NCBI GenBank assembly: GCA_027100635.1
Contig: JAMOOQ010000025.1
Location: 1-43,940 of the forward strand
Direction of reading: 5' to 3'
DNA length: 43,940 nt
Source of the DNA: Campylobacteraceae bacterium
Lineage (GTDB): Bacteria > Campylobacterota > Campylobacteria > Campylobacterales > Sulfurovaceae
A program made the translations under genes and the position numbers. Below, piece after piece: positions 9,901 to 18,338 of the stretch. Under the pieces are notes generated by a model, which was not told the DNA's origin, ran no database searches, and was given only the letters and a program-made list of their open reading frames with translations. Numbering within the stretch: the stretch's first letter is position 1; each line of letters starts with the position of its first letter.

Positions 9901-9993
9901 ATTAATTTTTATATTATTAGACTTAATATCTACAATTGATTGAGCATTGAGAGTAGTAAACAAGAGTATTATATATATAAGTTTTTGTATCAT
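6922..9993 (-). CDS. Hybrid sensor histidine kinase: DISM extracellular domain, 7TM, PAS, HisKA, HATPase, REC, Hpt
   Basis: A 1023-residue phosphorelay kinase. Order: signal peptide (1-18), periplasmic 7TMR-DISM extracellular domain (about 25-160), seven-helix membrane domain (about 175-380), coiled coil, PAS (about 405-515), HisKA with phospho-acceptor His 545 (NMSHEIRTP), HATPase with N-box Asn 661, DTGIGL and GGTGLGLSIS, receiver with Asp 838 (LILMDIQMP), and Hpt with His 973 (ATHTLKGL). Every phosphotransfer residue is present, so a full His-Asp-His relay inside one chain is expected, ending on an unlinked response regulator. DISM domains are thought to sense small carbohydrate-like ligands. 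No regulator gene is adjacent. Only a weak AAGAG precedes the ATG. Confidence 0.93.
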   Translation of the reverse strand: MIQKLIYIILLFTTLNAQSIVDIKSNNIKINDFKIGYFIDTTNNMQLDNVKKQNFINSSNSLSLGYNAKYTWVKIVIKNSTTKNQNIFIHNIDAFHSSSIKFYELEDNKILNALQIDLKNNMNRVSMDGANAIFDIYLRSNQTKIVYMKSEAISSQFFKLLILDEENSKKVLIKEYVPMVFLMGVLMTLAFYNLIIYISLKYKEYLYYSLYLFSSSIWIIYMYGPLAHYFEVYGSIVYIFSNILILLPILLSFFIKSIFKTEIKYPRENKLIDSIIYLFLFNLLYTMFDYEGATRLTHILFLYSFIVFISVAISIHKQGNNLAKYFLIANISFGVFETIGMLFYNGFLNYTHITSHAIGIGLSLEAMGLTYLLSYRIKLIQRAKRELFKTLEEKVKQRTSELEFSNYEFQHVLDTTMEGICIIEDGKCIDINNAGLVIFGFKNKKDILGISLISFIAPSYRPLSIRNIQQAVEEPYESIALKSNGEEFPVMIKGHNFKNNNRTIHIMSLLDLTDMKNNEKELKISKQKAEESTKIKSNFLANMSHEIRTPMNGIVGMTYLIKQTNLNPLQINYINKIEKTSNNLLDIINDILDFSKIEAGKIEIEKIHFDMKDIVNNIINIVELKAEEKDLEFKISCNEKYHIYYGDALKISQIILNLITNAIKFTHKGSISFNIERIDNDNIRFIVKDTGIGLTTQEQSRLFSSFSQADSSTTRKYGGTGLGLSISKELVYLMNGKIWVESIKGKGSSFMFEIELPKGEKSKIKKVSNKTSLKKLNSNIASLKGSNILLAEDNDVNREIIHALLQSSGINIDDAYDGKMALDLYNQNRSKYELILMDIQMPIMDGYEATTKIREIDKNIPIIALSANAMKHDIEKSKEIGMNAHLSKPIEIEKIYKALIKYIRVKDTIDDLIVNELDGIELPNFTYLDINIGLDYLGGDKKLYIEILGHFITRYKNFNIDNLDKFEFKRATHTLKGLSQNIGASSLYIITKELDKTQDRTLLEEFYYKLELVVDELLVKIES

Positions 9994-10145
9994 TTAGAAT
10001 TCTCTTAATAACAGATTTATATTAAAAAGTATGATACTCAAAATATGCTATATATGAGTTGAAATATAAGAAAAAATTATTTATATAAAGAGTATTTATA
10101 TATTAAATATTATATACTTTTATAAAAATAGGTTGTAATATTAAA

Positions 10146-10496
10146 ATGAGAATAGGTACAGATATAGTTTCAATAAATAGAGTGGCTAAATCAATTGATA
10201 GATTTGGAGATAGATATAAAAAAAGATTTTTAAATCCATCAGAGATACAAAAAGCTAAAAGAACAGAATCTATTGCAGGATATTGGGCTGCAAAAGAAGC
10301 AATATCAAAAGCTTTAGGTTGTGGAATAGGGGCAGAACTTAGCTTTTTAGATATTACAATATATAAAGATAAAAAAAATGCTCCATACTTTAGATTATCT
10401 TTAAAAGCACAAAATATTCATAATATTAAAGATTCATCTTTATCTATAAGCCATGATAGAGGTTTTGCTATAGCAGTTGTTATATTAAAACTCTAA
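10146..10496 (+). CDS. acpS: Holo-[acyl-carrier-protein] synthase
   Basis: A 116-residue phosphopantetheinyl transferase of the AcpS type. It moves 4'-phosphopantetheine from CoA to the serine of apo-acyl carrier protein, as needed for fatty-acid synthesis. The two family signatures are intact: MRIGTDIVSINR at the N-terminus (Asp 6 binds Mg2+) and YWAAKEAISKALG (Glu 49 region). Length is normal for a trimeric AcpS. The C-terminus SISHDRGFAIAVV is also typical. The ribosome site is weak. Its last 12 bases overlap the 3' end of the convergent Crp/Fnr gene. Confidence 0.95.
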   Translation: MRIGTDIVSINRVAKSIDRFGDRYKKRFLNPSEIQKAKRTESIAGYWAAKEAISKALGCGIGAELSFLDITIYKDKKNAPYFRLSLKAQNIHNIKDSSLSISHDRGFAIAVVILKL

Positions 10497-11126
10497 GAAT
10501 ATATTTATCTTTTCTTCATCTATAATTTTATTATTTTTATCTATTATTTTTAATTTTCTTAATTTAGATAAAGTACGAGATAGCGTTTCAGGTGCCATAT
10601 TTAAAATATTTGCAATCTGTATATTCTTTGAATTTTCTATAAATTCAGGATTATCTTTAATAAGTGAACATACTTTTGATGTTGTATCAAATATCAGATT
10701 TCTATTTATAGCAACCTCTAAATGTTTTATCTTTTTTGTTAAAGAACGGATAATATAAAAAGAGAAAATGGAATCATCTTTTAATATTTCCAAAAATTTA
10801 GCTCTATCTACTAATGCAACCATTGTATTATCTATTGTAGCAACAGCTGTTGCAGGAAAATTCATATTTTCTAGTGTTGCCATCTCTGCAACCATCGTTG
10901 GTTGTGTAAAATAATGCAAAACAATTTCATTTGATTTAATACCTGTTTTATATAATTTTAGGTATCCCTCTAAAAGAATATAAAAATAGTTTGGCTGATC
11001 ACCCTCATAAAATAATATATTATCAATTGATAATTTTTTTATGGTTGTAATTTTATCTATTTTTTCAAATTCTATATCACTTAATGTGTTAAATATATCA
11101 ACATTTCTTAGTTGCTTTCTTATCAT
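10485..11126 (-). CDS. Crp/Fnr-family transcription regulator (FNR-type recognition helix)
   Basis: A 213-residue regulator: cNMP-binding-type beta barrel (about 15-120), long dimer helix, then a winged helix-turn-helix (about 150-210). The recognition helix APETLSRTLSKLRKL keeps the E-x-x-S-R residues that let FNR/DNR proteins read TTGAT half-sites. The N-terminal iron-sulfur cysteines of FNR are absent (only one Cys, near residue 150), so it is not an oxygen-sensing Fe-S FNR. A heme- or nitrosative-stress-type or ligand-free CRP relative is more likely. A perfect TTGAT-N4-ATCAA box lies 20 bases upstream of its start, suggesting autoregulation. It overlaps acpS tail to tail. Confidence 0.9.
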   Translation of the reverse strand: MIRKQLRNVDIFNTLSDIEFEKIDKITTIKKLSIDNILFYEGDQPNYFYILLEGYLKLYKTGIKSNEIVLHYFTQPTMVAEMATLENMNFPATAVATIDNTMVALVDRAKFLEILKDDSIFSFYIIRSLTKKIKHLEVAINRNLIFDTTSKVCSLIKDNPEFIENSKNIQIANILNMAPETLSRTLSKLRKLKIIDKNNKIIDEEKINIFLEF

Positions 11127-11145
11127 AAGTAATTATATCTATATA

Positions 11146-11159
11146 TTGATTTAAATCAA
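11146..11159. promoter_or_regulatory. FNR/CRP-family operator
   Basis: TTGATTTAAATCAA is a perfect palindrome matching the FNR consensus TTGAT-N4-ATCAA. It lies between the divergent Crp/Fnr gene and the FmdE-like gene. Its centre (11152.5) is about 41.5 bases upstream of the start predicted from the TATAAT at 11182, the classic class II activator position for the rightward gene. For the leftward regulator gene it sits only 20 bases before the start codon, a place that would favour repression. Confidence 0.75.
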
Positions 11160-11181
11160 ATTTTTTATTCTAAGTTTTATA

Positions 11182-11187
11182 TATAAT
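11182..11187 (+). promoter_or_regulatory. Candidate -10 box of the FmdE-like gene
   Basis: TATAAT lies 32 bases before the ATG of the FmdE-like gene. No good -35 is visible in the usual place, which the FNR-type box overlaps instead. That fits an activator-dependent promoter. Confidence 0.5.
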
Positions 11188-11219
11188 TTGATAAAATACT
11201 AAATAGAAAGTGATAAACA

Positions 11220-11813
11220 ATGAAATACCCAGAATTTTTTAATAATATAGAGACTATAACACTACAAGACCCATTATCAAATTTTTTAGGCTCTTTAGAC
11301 CAAGGGATAGTTGAATTTAATTATCTTGATGTAGTTAAAAGTGCAGGTCATAGTTGTCCAACAGTTGCAGGAGCATATATTATGAGCCTTATTGGATTAA
11401 AAGAGTTATATCAAGATGAACTACCTTTAAGAGGTGGTGTTAAAATTTCTTTTAAAGAAAATAGTAACGAAGGTGTAGCTGGAGTTATAGCTAATGTAGT
11501 TACTCAAATTACGGGAGCAACAGAAACATTTGGATTTAAAGGTCTTAATGGGAATTTTGCACGAAATAATTTAATGAGCTTTAACGATGATATAAATTCA
11601 AGTATAAAATTAACAAGATTAGATAATAATCAAACTGTAGAGTTAATTTATAATCCTAATGTTTGTCCTCCCAGCCCTAAGCAAAATGAACTTATGGGTA
11701 AAATAATGCAACAAATTGCAACCAATGAAGAGAAAAAAGAGTTTGGAGTATTATGGCAACAAAGAGTTGAAGATATTTTTAATAATATAGATAAAGTTAT
11801 ATCTGTTAGATAA
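11220..11813 (+). CDS. FmdE-like metal-binding domain protein
   Basis: A 197-residue soluble protein. Residues 40-60 (VVKSAGHSCPTVAGAYIMSL) resemble the His-x-Cys-Pro motif of the FmdE domain, named after subunit E of formylmethanofuran dehydrogenase. In that family this segment binds a metal and also occurs in many stand-alone bacterial proteins of unknown function. A second conserved-looking NVCPPSPKQ lies near residue 150. There is no signal peptide. The promoter carries the FNR-type box, so expression is probably tied to low oxygen, nitrogen oxides or a similar cue through the divergent regulator. The family call is moderate; no substrate can be named. Confidence 0.6.
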   Translation: MKYPEFFNNIETITLQDPLSNFLGSLDQGIVEFNYLDVVKSAGHSCPTVAGAYIMSLIGLKELYQDELPLRGGVKISFKENSNEGVAGVIANVVTQITGATETFGFKGLNGNFARNNLMSFNDDINSSIKLTRLDNNQTVELIYNPNVCPPSPKQNELMGKIMQQIATNEEKKEFGVLWQQRVEDIFNNIDKVISVR

Positions 11814-11884
11814 CATATTATAATACCTCTAAATTCCACCTCTGAGAGAATATGAAAACATCATTTATGGATTTTTTAATACAT

Positions 11885-12045
11885 GTCAGTCGTGGGATTT
11901 GCAATTTAAGTCAATTTTAAGCTAAAAAACTATTAATATAAATAAAATATAGAATTAATCTCGGATACAATGGCTTTAGCCTCGTCAAAAGTTAGATAGT
12001 AAATAGAAGTTAAATATAGATTAAATTGCAAGTCCTAACCCTGAC
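11885..12045. mobile_element. MITE-like element, copy 1
   Basis: About 161 bp bounded by imperfect terminal inverted repeats: GTCAGTCGTGGGATTTGCAA on the left and TTGCAAGTCCTAACCCTGAC on the right. The interior holds GGATACAATGGCTTTAGCCT and GTTAGATAGTAAATAGAAGT. The same sequence, inverted, occurs at 24299-24447 with about four fifths identity. It has no ORF. It fills most of the 340-base gap before the methyltransferase gene; nothing else was seen in that gap. Confidence 0.75.
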
Positions 12046-12154
12046 CTAAATATAATCGTAAATTTAATTAGAATCATTAGAGGTGATAAAAATCATTAAA
12101 TTAAAACTATATTTTACATTAATTAGATAAAATTAGATAAAAATTGGAGTCTAT

Positions 12155-12853
12155 ATGCTTTTTTATCAACCAACTAGTGGATATTGTTATAATAGTGACT
12201 CTATTTTTTTATATAAATTTATCTCATCATTTAAGCCAAAAGGAAATTTACTTGATATTGGTTGTGGAGTTGGTATCATTTCAGCGTTAATAGGTCGTAA
12301 TTTTGATACAAATACAACAATTATAGATAAGCAAAGTATTATGTTAGATTATGCTAAGCATAATTTTTATATAAATAGTATAGAAACAGATGCACATCTT
12401 GGGGATTTTGTAGGTTATAGATTTAATAAAAAATTTGATTTTATAATATCTAATCCACCATTTTATGATAGTAATAGTGTTACAAAAAGTAATAATACTT
12501 ATTTAAATACAGCTCGGTATTCCCATCATTTGCCATTTGAGGATTTGGTTAAAAGTGTAAAAAAGATTTTAAAGCCTCGTGGATGGTTTATATTTTGTTA
12601 TGATTCAAAGCAGATAGATATGCTTATGTTTGTTTTAAAAAAAGAAAATTTAAATCCTGAAAAGGTAACTTTTGTATATTCCAAAATAGATAAGAATTCT
12701 AAGTTGGTGATGATAGCTTGTAGATTAGGTTCAAAATCGCTTACTCAAATTACAGCCCCTTTGATTGTTTTAGATAAAAATGGAGATTACGTAGAATCTG
12801 TACAAGAGATTTTTAAAAAAGCTGATACACATAGTATAAAAGGAGATTTTTAG
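12155..12853 (+). CDS. tRNA1(Val) A37 N6-methyltransferase-like protein (TrmN6/YfiC family)
   Basis: A 232-residue class I SAM-dependent methyltransferase. The start YQPTSGYCYNSDSIFLYKF is typical of the TrmN6 family. The SAM-binding loop LLDIGCGVGIISALIG lies at about 33-48, and the catalytic NPPF for exocyclic amino groups of adenine is at about 100-103 (FIISNPPFYDS). Family members make m6A37 in tRNA1(Val). GGAG sits six bases before the ATG. It heads a plus-strand run of five closely packed genes; its TAG is directly followed by the next ATG. Confidence 0.85.
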   Translation: MLFYQPTSGYCYNSDSIFLYKFISSFKPKGNLLDIGCGVGIISALIGRNFDTNTTIIDKQSIMLDYAKHNFYINSIETDAHLGDFVGYRFNKKFDFIISNPPFYDSNSVTKSNNTYLNTARYSHHLPFEDLVKSVKKILKPRGWFIFCYDSKQIDMLMFVLKKENLNPEKVTFVYSKIDKNSKLVMIACRLGSKSLTQITAPLIVLDKNGDYVESVQEIFKKADTHSIKGDF

Positions 12854-13231
12854 ATGGATAGTTATATTAAACAAGATGGTTATAAATTTTCTTTTGATAG
12901 CAGTGAATGTAGTGCTTGTCAGGGATTTTGTTGCAGAGGTGAGAGTGGTTATATATGGATTAATTACCAAGAAATTGTAAAAGTTGCTAATCATCTATCT
13001 CTTAGTCGTGATGAATTTAGTAACAAATATATAAAAAAGGTTAAACATAGATACTCTTTGATAGAAAAACAATTAGGATATAAAGATTATGCTTGTATCT
13101 TTTTTGATGAGAAGTTAAATAGATGTGGTATATATGAAGTACGACCAAATCAATGTAAAACATTTCCTTTTTGGGAACAGTTTAAAGGTAATGAAATGGA
13201 GGCAAGAAAAGAGTGTCCAGCCGTAAAATAA
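12854..13231 (+). CDS. YkgJ-family cysteine-cluster protein
   Basis: A 125-residue protein with the YkgJ/CxxxCxxCC arrangement: CSACQGFCCRGESGYIWI near the N-terminus (about 16-33) and CGIYEVRPNQCKTFPFW (about 92-108) plus a late Cys. Such clusters bind zinc or an iron-sulfur centre; the role is unknown. It begins immediately after the methyltransferase stop, with AAGGAG in the end of that gene. It overlaps the start of the TPR gene by 19 bases, so it is coupled to both. No signal peptide. Confidence 0.88.
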   Translation: MDSYIKQDGYKFSFDSSECSACQGFCCRGESGYIWINYQEIVKVANHLSLSRDEFSNKYIKKVKHRYSLIEKQLGYKDYACIFFDEKLNRCGIYEVRPNQCKTFPFWEQFKGNEMEARKECPAVK

Positions 13232-14496
13232 TATTTTCTTTAGTTACCACTGTTTTAATGAGTGTAACAAGCGTTGCAAAAGAAGCAAAAAATAGTAATA
13301 AGCTATTTTTAAATTTGATGACTGAAGATGAACTAATTGTTAGAGCTATAATATATGAAGAAAAAGAAGACTATATTAATACTCAAAAATATTTCTCTTA
13401 TCTATATAAAACAACTAATAAAAAAGAGTATTTTTATAAAGAGGTGATGGCTGGAATATTTGCCAATAGTAACACAAATAAATATATAAAAAAGATAGAG
13501 TCATTAAAAAATCAAGATAGATATGATTTGGTTGTGAAGAGATTATTAATCTCTTTATATCTAAAAGATGAGCAGATAGATAAAGCAAAAGAGATAACTA
13601 AGGAATTAATTAAATACTCTGATGACTCTTTAAATTTAGAATTTGCATCTAATACATATATTATGATACAAGATTATGATAATGCAATAAAGCTTTTAAA
13701 TTATGCATATAATAAGAATTTTGAAGAGGAGATATTACTTAAATTAGTAGCAATACTTGTGGTGTATCAACAAAAAGATATGGAAGCTATTATGAGATTA
13801 GAGACTCATAAAAGAATGGTTGGTAGTAGTAGTGATATATTAAAAGATCTTGTTGATTTATATATACAGACATCTGATGCAAAAAATCTTGTTAAGATAT
13901 ATAAAGAGTTATACCTAATGCAAGGGGATGATCAGTATCTTCAGGCTGTAATTGATATGTATATAAATTCTAAAGATTATAAGAGTGCAATAGAGTTTTT
14001 AGAGATGGATGGTGAGCATTTAGAGATATTATATGAGCTGTATAAAATAGACCAAAATTATGATAAGGCATTTTTATTAGCCAAAAAAATATATAAAATT
14101 ACAGATGATGCTAGATGGTTGGCAGAACTCGGAGTTTTAAGTTTTGAAAAATATGTATCAGTAGAGAAAGAAAATAATATTATATTAAAACAGAGTATTA
14201 AGTATTTTGAAAAAGCTTTAAAATTAGGACTTGATGATAGTATATATTTAAACTATTATGGATATACTTTAATCGATAAAAATATTGATATTGATAAAGG
14301 TATTGATATTCTAAATAAAGCACTTGAACAGCAACCTAATAATGGTTATTTTTTAGATTCTTTGGCTTGGGGATATTATAAAAAGCAAGATTGTACAAAA
14401 GCTTATAAGCTAATGAAAAAGATTATTGACCAAGGTGACTTATTAGAAGAAGATATAAAAATTCATTGGAATAAAATTAAAAATTGTACAAAATAA
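13213..14496 (+). CDS. Exported TPR-repeat protein
   Basis: A 427-residue protein with an N-terminal signal segment ([20 protein letters not shown], cleavage near VAKEA) followed by helical pairs of the tetratricopeptide type from about residue 30 to the end. Clear examples are [20 protein letters not shown] and [20 protein letters not shown]. The start is GTG, with GGAGG about ten bases upstream. The next in-frame ATG (13258) would cut into the signal peptide, so GTG is preferred. It lies in the periplasm or is anchored there and probably acts as a protein-interaction scaffold. It overlaps the cysteine-cluster gene; partners are unknown. Confidence 0.82.
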   Translation: MSSRKIIFSLVTTVLMSVTSVAKEAKNSNKLFLNLMTEDELIVRAIIYEEKEDYINTQKYFSYLYKTTNKKEYFYKEVMAGIFANSNTNKYIKKIESLKNQDRYDLVVKRLLISLYLKDEQIDKAKEITKELIKYSDDSLNLEFASNTYIMIQDYDNAIKLLNYAYNKNFEEEILLKLVAILVVYQQKDMEAIMRLETHKRMVGSSSDILKDLVDLYIQTSDAKNLVKIYKELYLMQGDDQYLQAVIDMYINSKDYKSAIEFLEMDGEHLEILYELYKIDQNYDKAFLLAKKIYKITDDARWLAELGVLSFEKYVSVEKENNIILKQSIKYFEKALKLGLDDSIYLNYYGYTLIDKNIDIDKGIDILNKALEQQPNNGYFLDSLAWGYYKKQDCTKAYKLMKKIIDQGDLLEEDIKIHWNKIKNCTK

Positions 14497-14518
14497 AATA
14501 ATAATAAAAGAGGTAAAA

Positions 14519-15307
14519 ATGATATTAGATGAGATAATAAAAAAAACAAAAGCAGATTTAGAAAAGAGAAAAATAGAATTTCCAGTTGATTGGTTGGGTA
14601 GATCTTTGGCATATAACCCATTTATTCCAAAAGATGTTCACTCTGCCCTTAAATCAACACCCGAAAATCCATATAGAATAATTGCAGAGGTAAAAAAAGC
14701 AAGTCCTAGTAAAGGGATAATTAGAGAAGATTTTGATCCTGTTTTAATTGCAAAAGAGTATGAAAAGGGTGGAGCTGATTCTTTATCAATTTTAACTGAA
14801 CCTCATTTTTTTCAAGGAGATAAAGAATATTTAGGGATGATTAGACGATATGTTCCAATGCCACTTCTAAGAAAAGATTTTATAGTTGATAAATATCAAC
14901 TTGTTGAGGCTCTTGTTTATGGTGCTGACTATGTATTATTAATTGCTACTGCTCTTAGTACAAAAGAGTTAAAAACTTTATTTGAATATACAAGACACTT
15001 AGGGCTTGAGGCACTTGTTGAGATTCATGATAAAAAAGATTTAACAAAAGCAATATTTGCTGGTGCTGATATTATTGGGATTAACCACCGTAATTTAGAA
15101 ACTTTTAAGATGGATATGAAACTTAGTGAAAAACTAATTCCATTAATTCCAAATAGTAAAATAATTGTGGCAGAGAGTGGTATAACCTCTCATAAAACAG
15201 TGGTAGAACTTAGTAAAGTTGGAGCTGATGCCTTTTTGGTTGGTGAACATTTTATGAGACAAGATGATATAGCAGGAGCTGTAAAAAGCTTAAAAGAGGG
15301 TAAATAA
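14519..15307 (+). CDS. trpC: Indole-3-glycerol phosphate synthase
   Basis: A 262-residue single-function TrpC. It closes 1-(2-carboxyphenylamino)-1-deoxyribulose 5-phosphate into indole-3-glycerol phosphate in tryptophan synthesis. Landmarks of the TIM barrel are clear: [20 protein letters not shown] (about 55-74, with the substrate Lys and Ser), [11 protein letters not shown] (catalytic Lys), [10 protein letters not shown], and the phosphate-binding VAESGI plus [10 protein letters not shown] near the end. A GAGG site precedes the ATG. It is in a mixed operon and not beside other trp genes, as is common in this phylum. Confidence 0.96.
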   Translation: MILDEIIKKTKADLEKRKIEFPVDWLGRSLAYNPFIPKDVHSALKSTPENPYRIIAEVKKASPSKGIIREDFDPVLIAKEYEKGGADSLSILTEPHFFQGDKEYLGMIRRYVPMPLLRKDFIVDKYQLVEALVYGADYVLLIATALSTKELKTLFEYTRHLGLEALVEIHDKKDLTKAIFAGADIIGINHRNLETFKMDMKLSEKLIPLIPNSKIIVAESGITSHKTVVELSKVGADAFLVGEHFMRQDDIAGAVKSLKEGK

Positions 15308-15308
15308 A

Positions 15309-15656
15309 ATTATCAAGAAGAGGATAAAATTTATTTTTATATTAATAACTCTCTTATTTTCATGGTTATACTCTACAGATGCATTTGAAAGAAATTGTGT
15401 AGAGTGTCATAAACAACTTCCTGCAACACTCCAAAGGATGTTTTTTAACTATCTTTTGGTTTATAGCGGTGAAAAAAATACAAAAGCAGGACTTTTCTAT
15501 TATATGAGATACCCTTATAAAGAGATATCGGTTATGTCAGAGCTTTTCATTCAAACAATTGGAATTAAAAAACCATTAGATATAAGTAACCGTGAACTTA
15601 GAGAAGCGATTGATATTTATTGGGAAAAATATAGAGTTATAGGTAGGGTAAAATAA
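15309..15656 (+). CDS. Monoheme cytochrome c-like protein with a likely non-ATG start
   Basis: The frame ending at 15656 contains NCVECHKQLPATLQRMFF, with one CxxCH heme site at 15396-15410. The first ATG (15438) lies after this motif, so it cannot be the true start. Upstream, the frame stays open and encodes a good signal peptide (IIKKRIKFIFILITLLFSWL, then YSTDAFERN). No ATG, GTG or TTG exists in that stretch. AAGAGGG at 15294-15300 is eight bases before ATT at 15309, making AUU initiation (as in E. coli infC) the best reading, giving 115 residues. A lost ATG by mutation is the alternative. It directly follows trpC and would be a periplasmic electron carrier. Confidence 0.65.
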   Translation: MIKKRIKFIFILITLLFSWLYSTDAFERNCVECHKQLPATLQRMFFNYLLVYSGEKNTKAGLFYYMRYPYKEISVMSELFIQTIGIKKPLDISNRELREAIDIYWEKYRVIGRVK

Positions 15657-15671
15657 AATAGATAAAGTTCT

Positions 15672-15768
15672 GTCATTCTTAGCTTTTGACTGGACATTAT
15701 GGTTGTTTATCATTCTCAGCTTGACTGGGGGAATCTATTTGTCATTCTCAGCTTGACTGGGAATCTAC
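15672..15768. repeat. Dispersed CATTCTCAGCTTGACTGG repeats
   Basis: Three degenerate units of GTCATTCTCAGCTTGACTGG followed by GGAATCTA, at about 15672, 15709 and 15741. Similar in design to the CGTCATTCC units at 3036 and 24454. They lie between the cytochrome-like and aldolase-like genes. Confidence 0.7.
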
Positions 15769-15805
15769 ATTTTATTTATAAATAAAATATTATAAAAGGT
15801 AATTT

Positions 15806-16369
15806 ATGAATGATAAGCTATTTAAGGATATAAAACATATATCAGAAGAGATGTTTAATACAGATTTTTTTACATTCTTTCATGGTTCTATATCTGCAAA
15901 AGTTTCAGAATATGGTTTTGTAATCAATAAAAAAGATACTATTTTGGATAATATTTCTCAAGAGTCTTTGATATATTTAAATTCTCAAAGACGAGATTAT
16001 AGGTGGAAGTTAGCAAGTGGAGATGTAGATATTCATGAACATATTTATAATAGTATATCATCTGCAAAATATATATCTTTTACAATGTCCCCTTATATTA
16101 CAGCATTTTCTCTTAAGCACTCCAAAATTATACCACAAGACTATTTTGGTTCTACACTTTTGGGTAATCAAATCATTTATGACCCTAAGAATTTTGATAA
16201 TTGGTTAGATAGAGCACCTTTTGAAATTCCAATCTTTTTTAAAAAGAATAGTAGTCATTTTATGATTATAAAGGGTTTTGGTGTTATTGCTTATGATAGA
16301 GATTTAGTAGAGATGGCAAAAAAGCTCTCTATTTTAGAGAACTCTTGCAAACTTTTAATGATTAGTTAA
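15806..16369 (+). CDS. Class II aldolase/adducin-like protein
   Basis: A 187-residue protein with the class II aldolase/adducin pattern: FHGSISAKVSEYGFVINKKD (residues 25-44, the N-terminal strand-helix), then the acidic/His region SGDVDIHEHIYNSISSAKYI (about 71-90), and LGNQIIYDPKNF. In catalytic members (fuculose-1-phosphate aldolase, MtnB) three histidines bind zinc; here only HEH near 77-79 is apparent and the third His is uncertain. It is shorter than typical aldolases (about 210-220). AAAGG is close to the ATG. It is single, flanked by repeat DNA, and no sugar pathway genes are near. Confidence 0.65.
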   Translation: MNDKLFKDIKHISEEMFNTDFFTFFHGSISAKVSEYGFVINKKDTILDNISQESLIYLNSQRRDYRWKLASGDVDIHEHIYNSISSAKYISFTMSPYITAFSLKHSKIIPQDYFGSTLLGNQIIYDPKNFDNWLDRAPFEIPIFFKKNSSHFMIIKGFGVIAYDRDLVEMAKKLSILENSCKLLMIS

Positions 16370-16428
16370 AAAATAACTTTTTAATTTTTTTTATTGGCAT
16401 CTTTCATGAGTAGTGTAAGTTTACGAGA

Positions 16429-16572
16429 CCCTGAATCAAGTTCAGGGTGACGAAAGTCCGTCGTATTCCGTGCTTGACAACCGTGAATCAAGTTCAGGGT
16501 GACGAAAGTCCGTCATATATTCCTCCGTACTTGACAACCGTCATTTCGTACTTGACAGACACATAATCTCTA
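16429..16572. repeat. Dispersed CCCTGAATCAAGTTCAGGG hairpin repeats
   Basis: CCCTGAATCAAGTTCAGGGT then GACGAAAGTCCGTC at 16429-16462, repeated directly at 16484-16514 with the first arm shortened. It is followed by degenerate CGTCATTCC/TACTTGACA units to about 16572. It is the only content of the gap between the convergent aldolase-like gene and argH, and the first hairpin could serve as terminator. Confidence 0.7.
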
Positions 16573-16588
16573 AAATCAAGAGTGTCTA

Positions 16589-17998
16589 CTACTTTTGATA
16601 CTCTATGAAGGATACCTTTTTATTTAACCATTTTTTCATAATTTTTATCTGCTCTTTTGTTCTTTTAGTTGCTGTACCACCTTGTGAATCTCTAGCATTC
16701 ATAGATGCTCTATTATCTAATAATTCAAGAATATTCTTTTTGATTCTATTATCAATACTTTGTAAATCTTGTAGGGTCAATTCAGAAATATCAACACCTT
16801 TTGACTCTGCTAAATTTACACAATCACCTGTAATATAATAAGCATCTCTAAAAGCGATACCAACCTCTTTCACCAAATAATCAGCTAAATCTGTGGCACT
16901 TAAATGACCAATCATACAAGCTTTTTCCATATTATCCACATTAACACTCATCTGAGCCATCATCTCTTCAAGAACTTTAAGACTAAGCGTTGCAGTTTTT
17001 ATGCTATCAAAAACCCCCTCTTTATCCTCTTGCATATCTTTATTATATGCTAATGGAAGAGATTTCATAACAGTTAAAAGCGATATTAAGTTACCATTTA
17101 CCCTTCCTGTTTTACCCCTTAAAAGCTCTGGAATATCAGGATTTTTCTTTTGTGGCATAATTGAACTACCAGTAGCATGAGCATCACTAAGAGTTATAAA
17201 TCCAAATTCACTAGATGACCATAAAATTAGCTCTTCGCTAAGACGGCTAATATGCATCATCATTGTTGAGATGTTATAAAGCATATCAAGTGCAAAATCT
17301 CTATCACTTACACTATCTAAACAATTTAGAGTAGGCTTTTTGAATCCAAGCTCTTTTGATGTCATCTCTCTATCAATATTATGTGGAGTTCCTGCTAAAG
17401 CTGCACAACCTAAAGGGGAGTAATTATTTCTATCATAAGCATCCATAAATCTTTCATAATCTCGTTTAAACATACTAACATAAGCCATTAAATGATAGCC
17501 AAAGTTTATTGGTTGAGCATGTTGAAGATGGGTCATACCTGGGAGAAGTGTATTTGTATGTTTTGAAGCAATAAATATAAAAGTATCAATATTTCTTAAA
17601 AGTAAAGAGGCTATATCAAGAGTGTTTTTTTGAACAAATAATCTAAAATCAACAGCTACTTGATCGTTTCTACTTCTTGCCGTATGAAGCCTTTTGCCAC
17701 TATCTCCAGCGATTTGTGTAACTCTACTTTCCACTGCCATATGAATATCTTCATCATCTCCATCGAGTTTTAATTGTCCAGTTTTTATCTCATCTCTAAC
17801 TTGTTTTAGAGCATTTTTTATATCTTTGTACTCTTTTTTTGAGATAATTCCCTGTTTTTGTAACATTTTAGAATGAGCTAAAGAGCCTTTAATATCCTCT
17901 TTATACAGTAATTTATCAAATGGTAAAGATTGATTTAACTCTTGAAGCAATTTCGAACTCTCCTGTGAAATACGAGCAGAAGCTATTTTTTTAGACAT
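16589..17998 (-). CDS. argH: Argininosuccinate lyase
   Basis: A 469-residue member of the fumarase/aspartase superfamily. It splits argininosuccinate into arginine and fumarate. Signature [12 protein letters not shown] is at 277-288 (catalytic Ser), [10 protein letters not shown] at 105-114 and the His-containing THLQHAQP at 156-163. Length is normal. AGGAG is well placed before the ATG. argG, the preceding pathway enzyme, is about 20 kb away at 38004. The first 42 bases plus leader have a decayed copy at 20451-20509. Confidence 0.97.
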   Translation of the reverse strand: MSKKIASARISQESSKLLQELNQSLPFDKLLYKEDIKGSLAHSKMLQKQGIISKKEYKDIKNALKQVRDEIKTGQLKLDGDDEDIHMAVESRVTQIAGDSGKRLHTARSRNDQVAVDFRLFVQKNTLDIASLLLRNIDTFIFIASKHTNTLLPGMTHLQHAQPINFGYHLMAYVSMFKRDYERFMDAYDRNNYSPLGCAALAGTPHNIDREMTSKELGFKKPTLNCLDSVSDRDFALDMLYNISTMMMHISRLSEELILWSSSEFGFITLSDAHATGSSIMPQKKNPDIPELLRGKTGRVNGNLISLLTVMKSLPLAYNKDMQEDKEGVFDSIKTATLSLKVLEEMMAQMSVNVDNMEKACMIGHLSATDLADYLVKEVGIAFRDAYYITGDCVNLAESKGVDISELTLQDLQSIDNRIKKNILELLDNRASMNARDSQGGTATKRTKEQIKIMKKWLNKKVSFIEYQK

Positions 17999-18047
17999 AT
18001 AATCTCCTAATTTTAATAATCACTAATATTACATATTTTAATAAATA

Positions 18048-18112
18048 GTAGGGTGCTGTTTTCAACGCACCACTAATCTATATATAATGGTGCGTTGAAA
18101 ACCGCACCCTAC
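18048..18112. repeat. Long inverted repeat (25-bp arms)
   Basis: GTAGGGTGCTGTTTTCAACG plus CACCA (18048-18072) faces TGGTGCGTTGAAAACCGCAC plus CCTAC (18088-18112): 25-bp arms with one mismatch and a 15-base loop. It lies upstream of argH. The rest of the 340-base gap to the roadblock gene shows no ORF or obvious signal. Confidence 0.85.
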
Positions 18113-18338
18113 AAAATTTTAATATATAGTATGTAACATTAGTTAATAACATTTTATCATAAATATCTAATATTTAAAATTCAATATCCATATTTTTTAA
18201 CACTAAAATTTTTTAATTACCTACACCTTTCGTTACATTTATCCTTTTTTCTATTATATAATAAATTAGGTTTAATTTCTGTCTTGACTTTTCAGTTCAT
18301 TAAAGAGTAAGATTTAAGATTGCTAAAGATTCTTGGAT

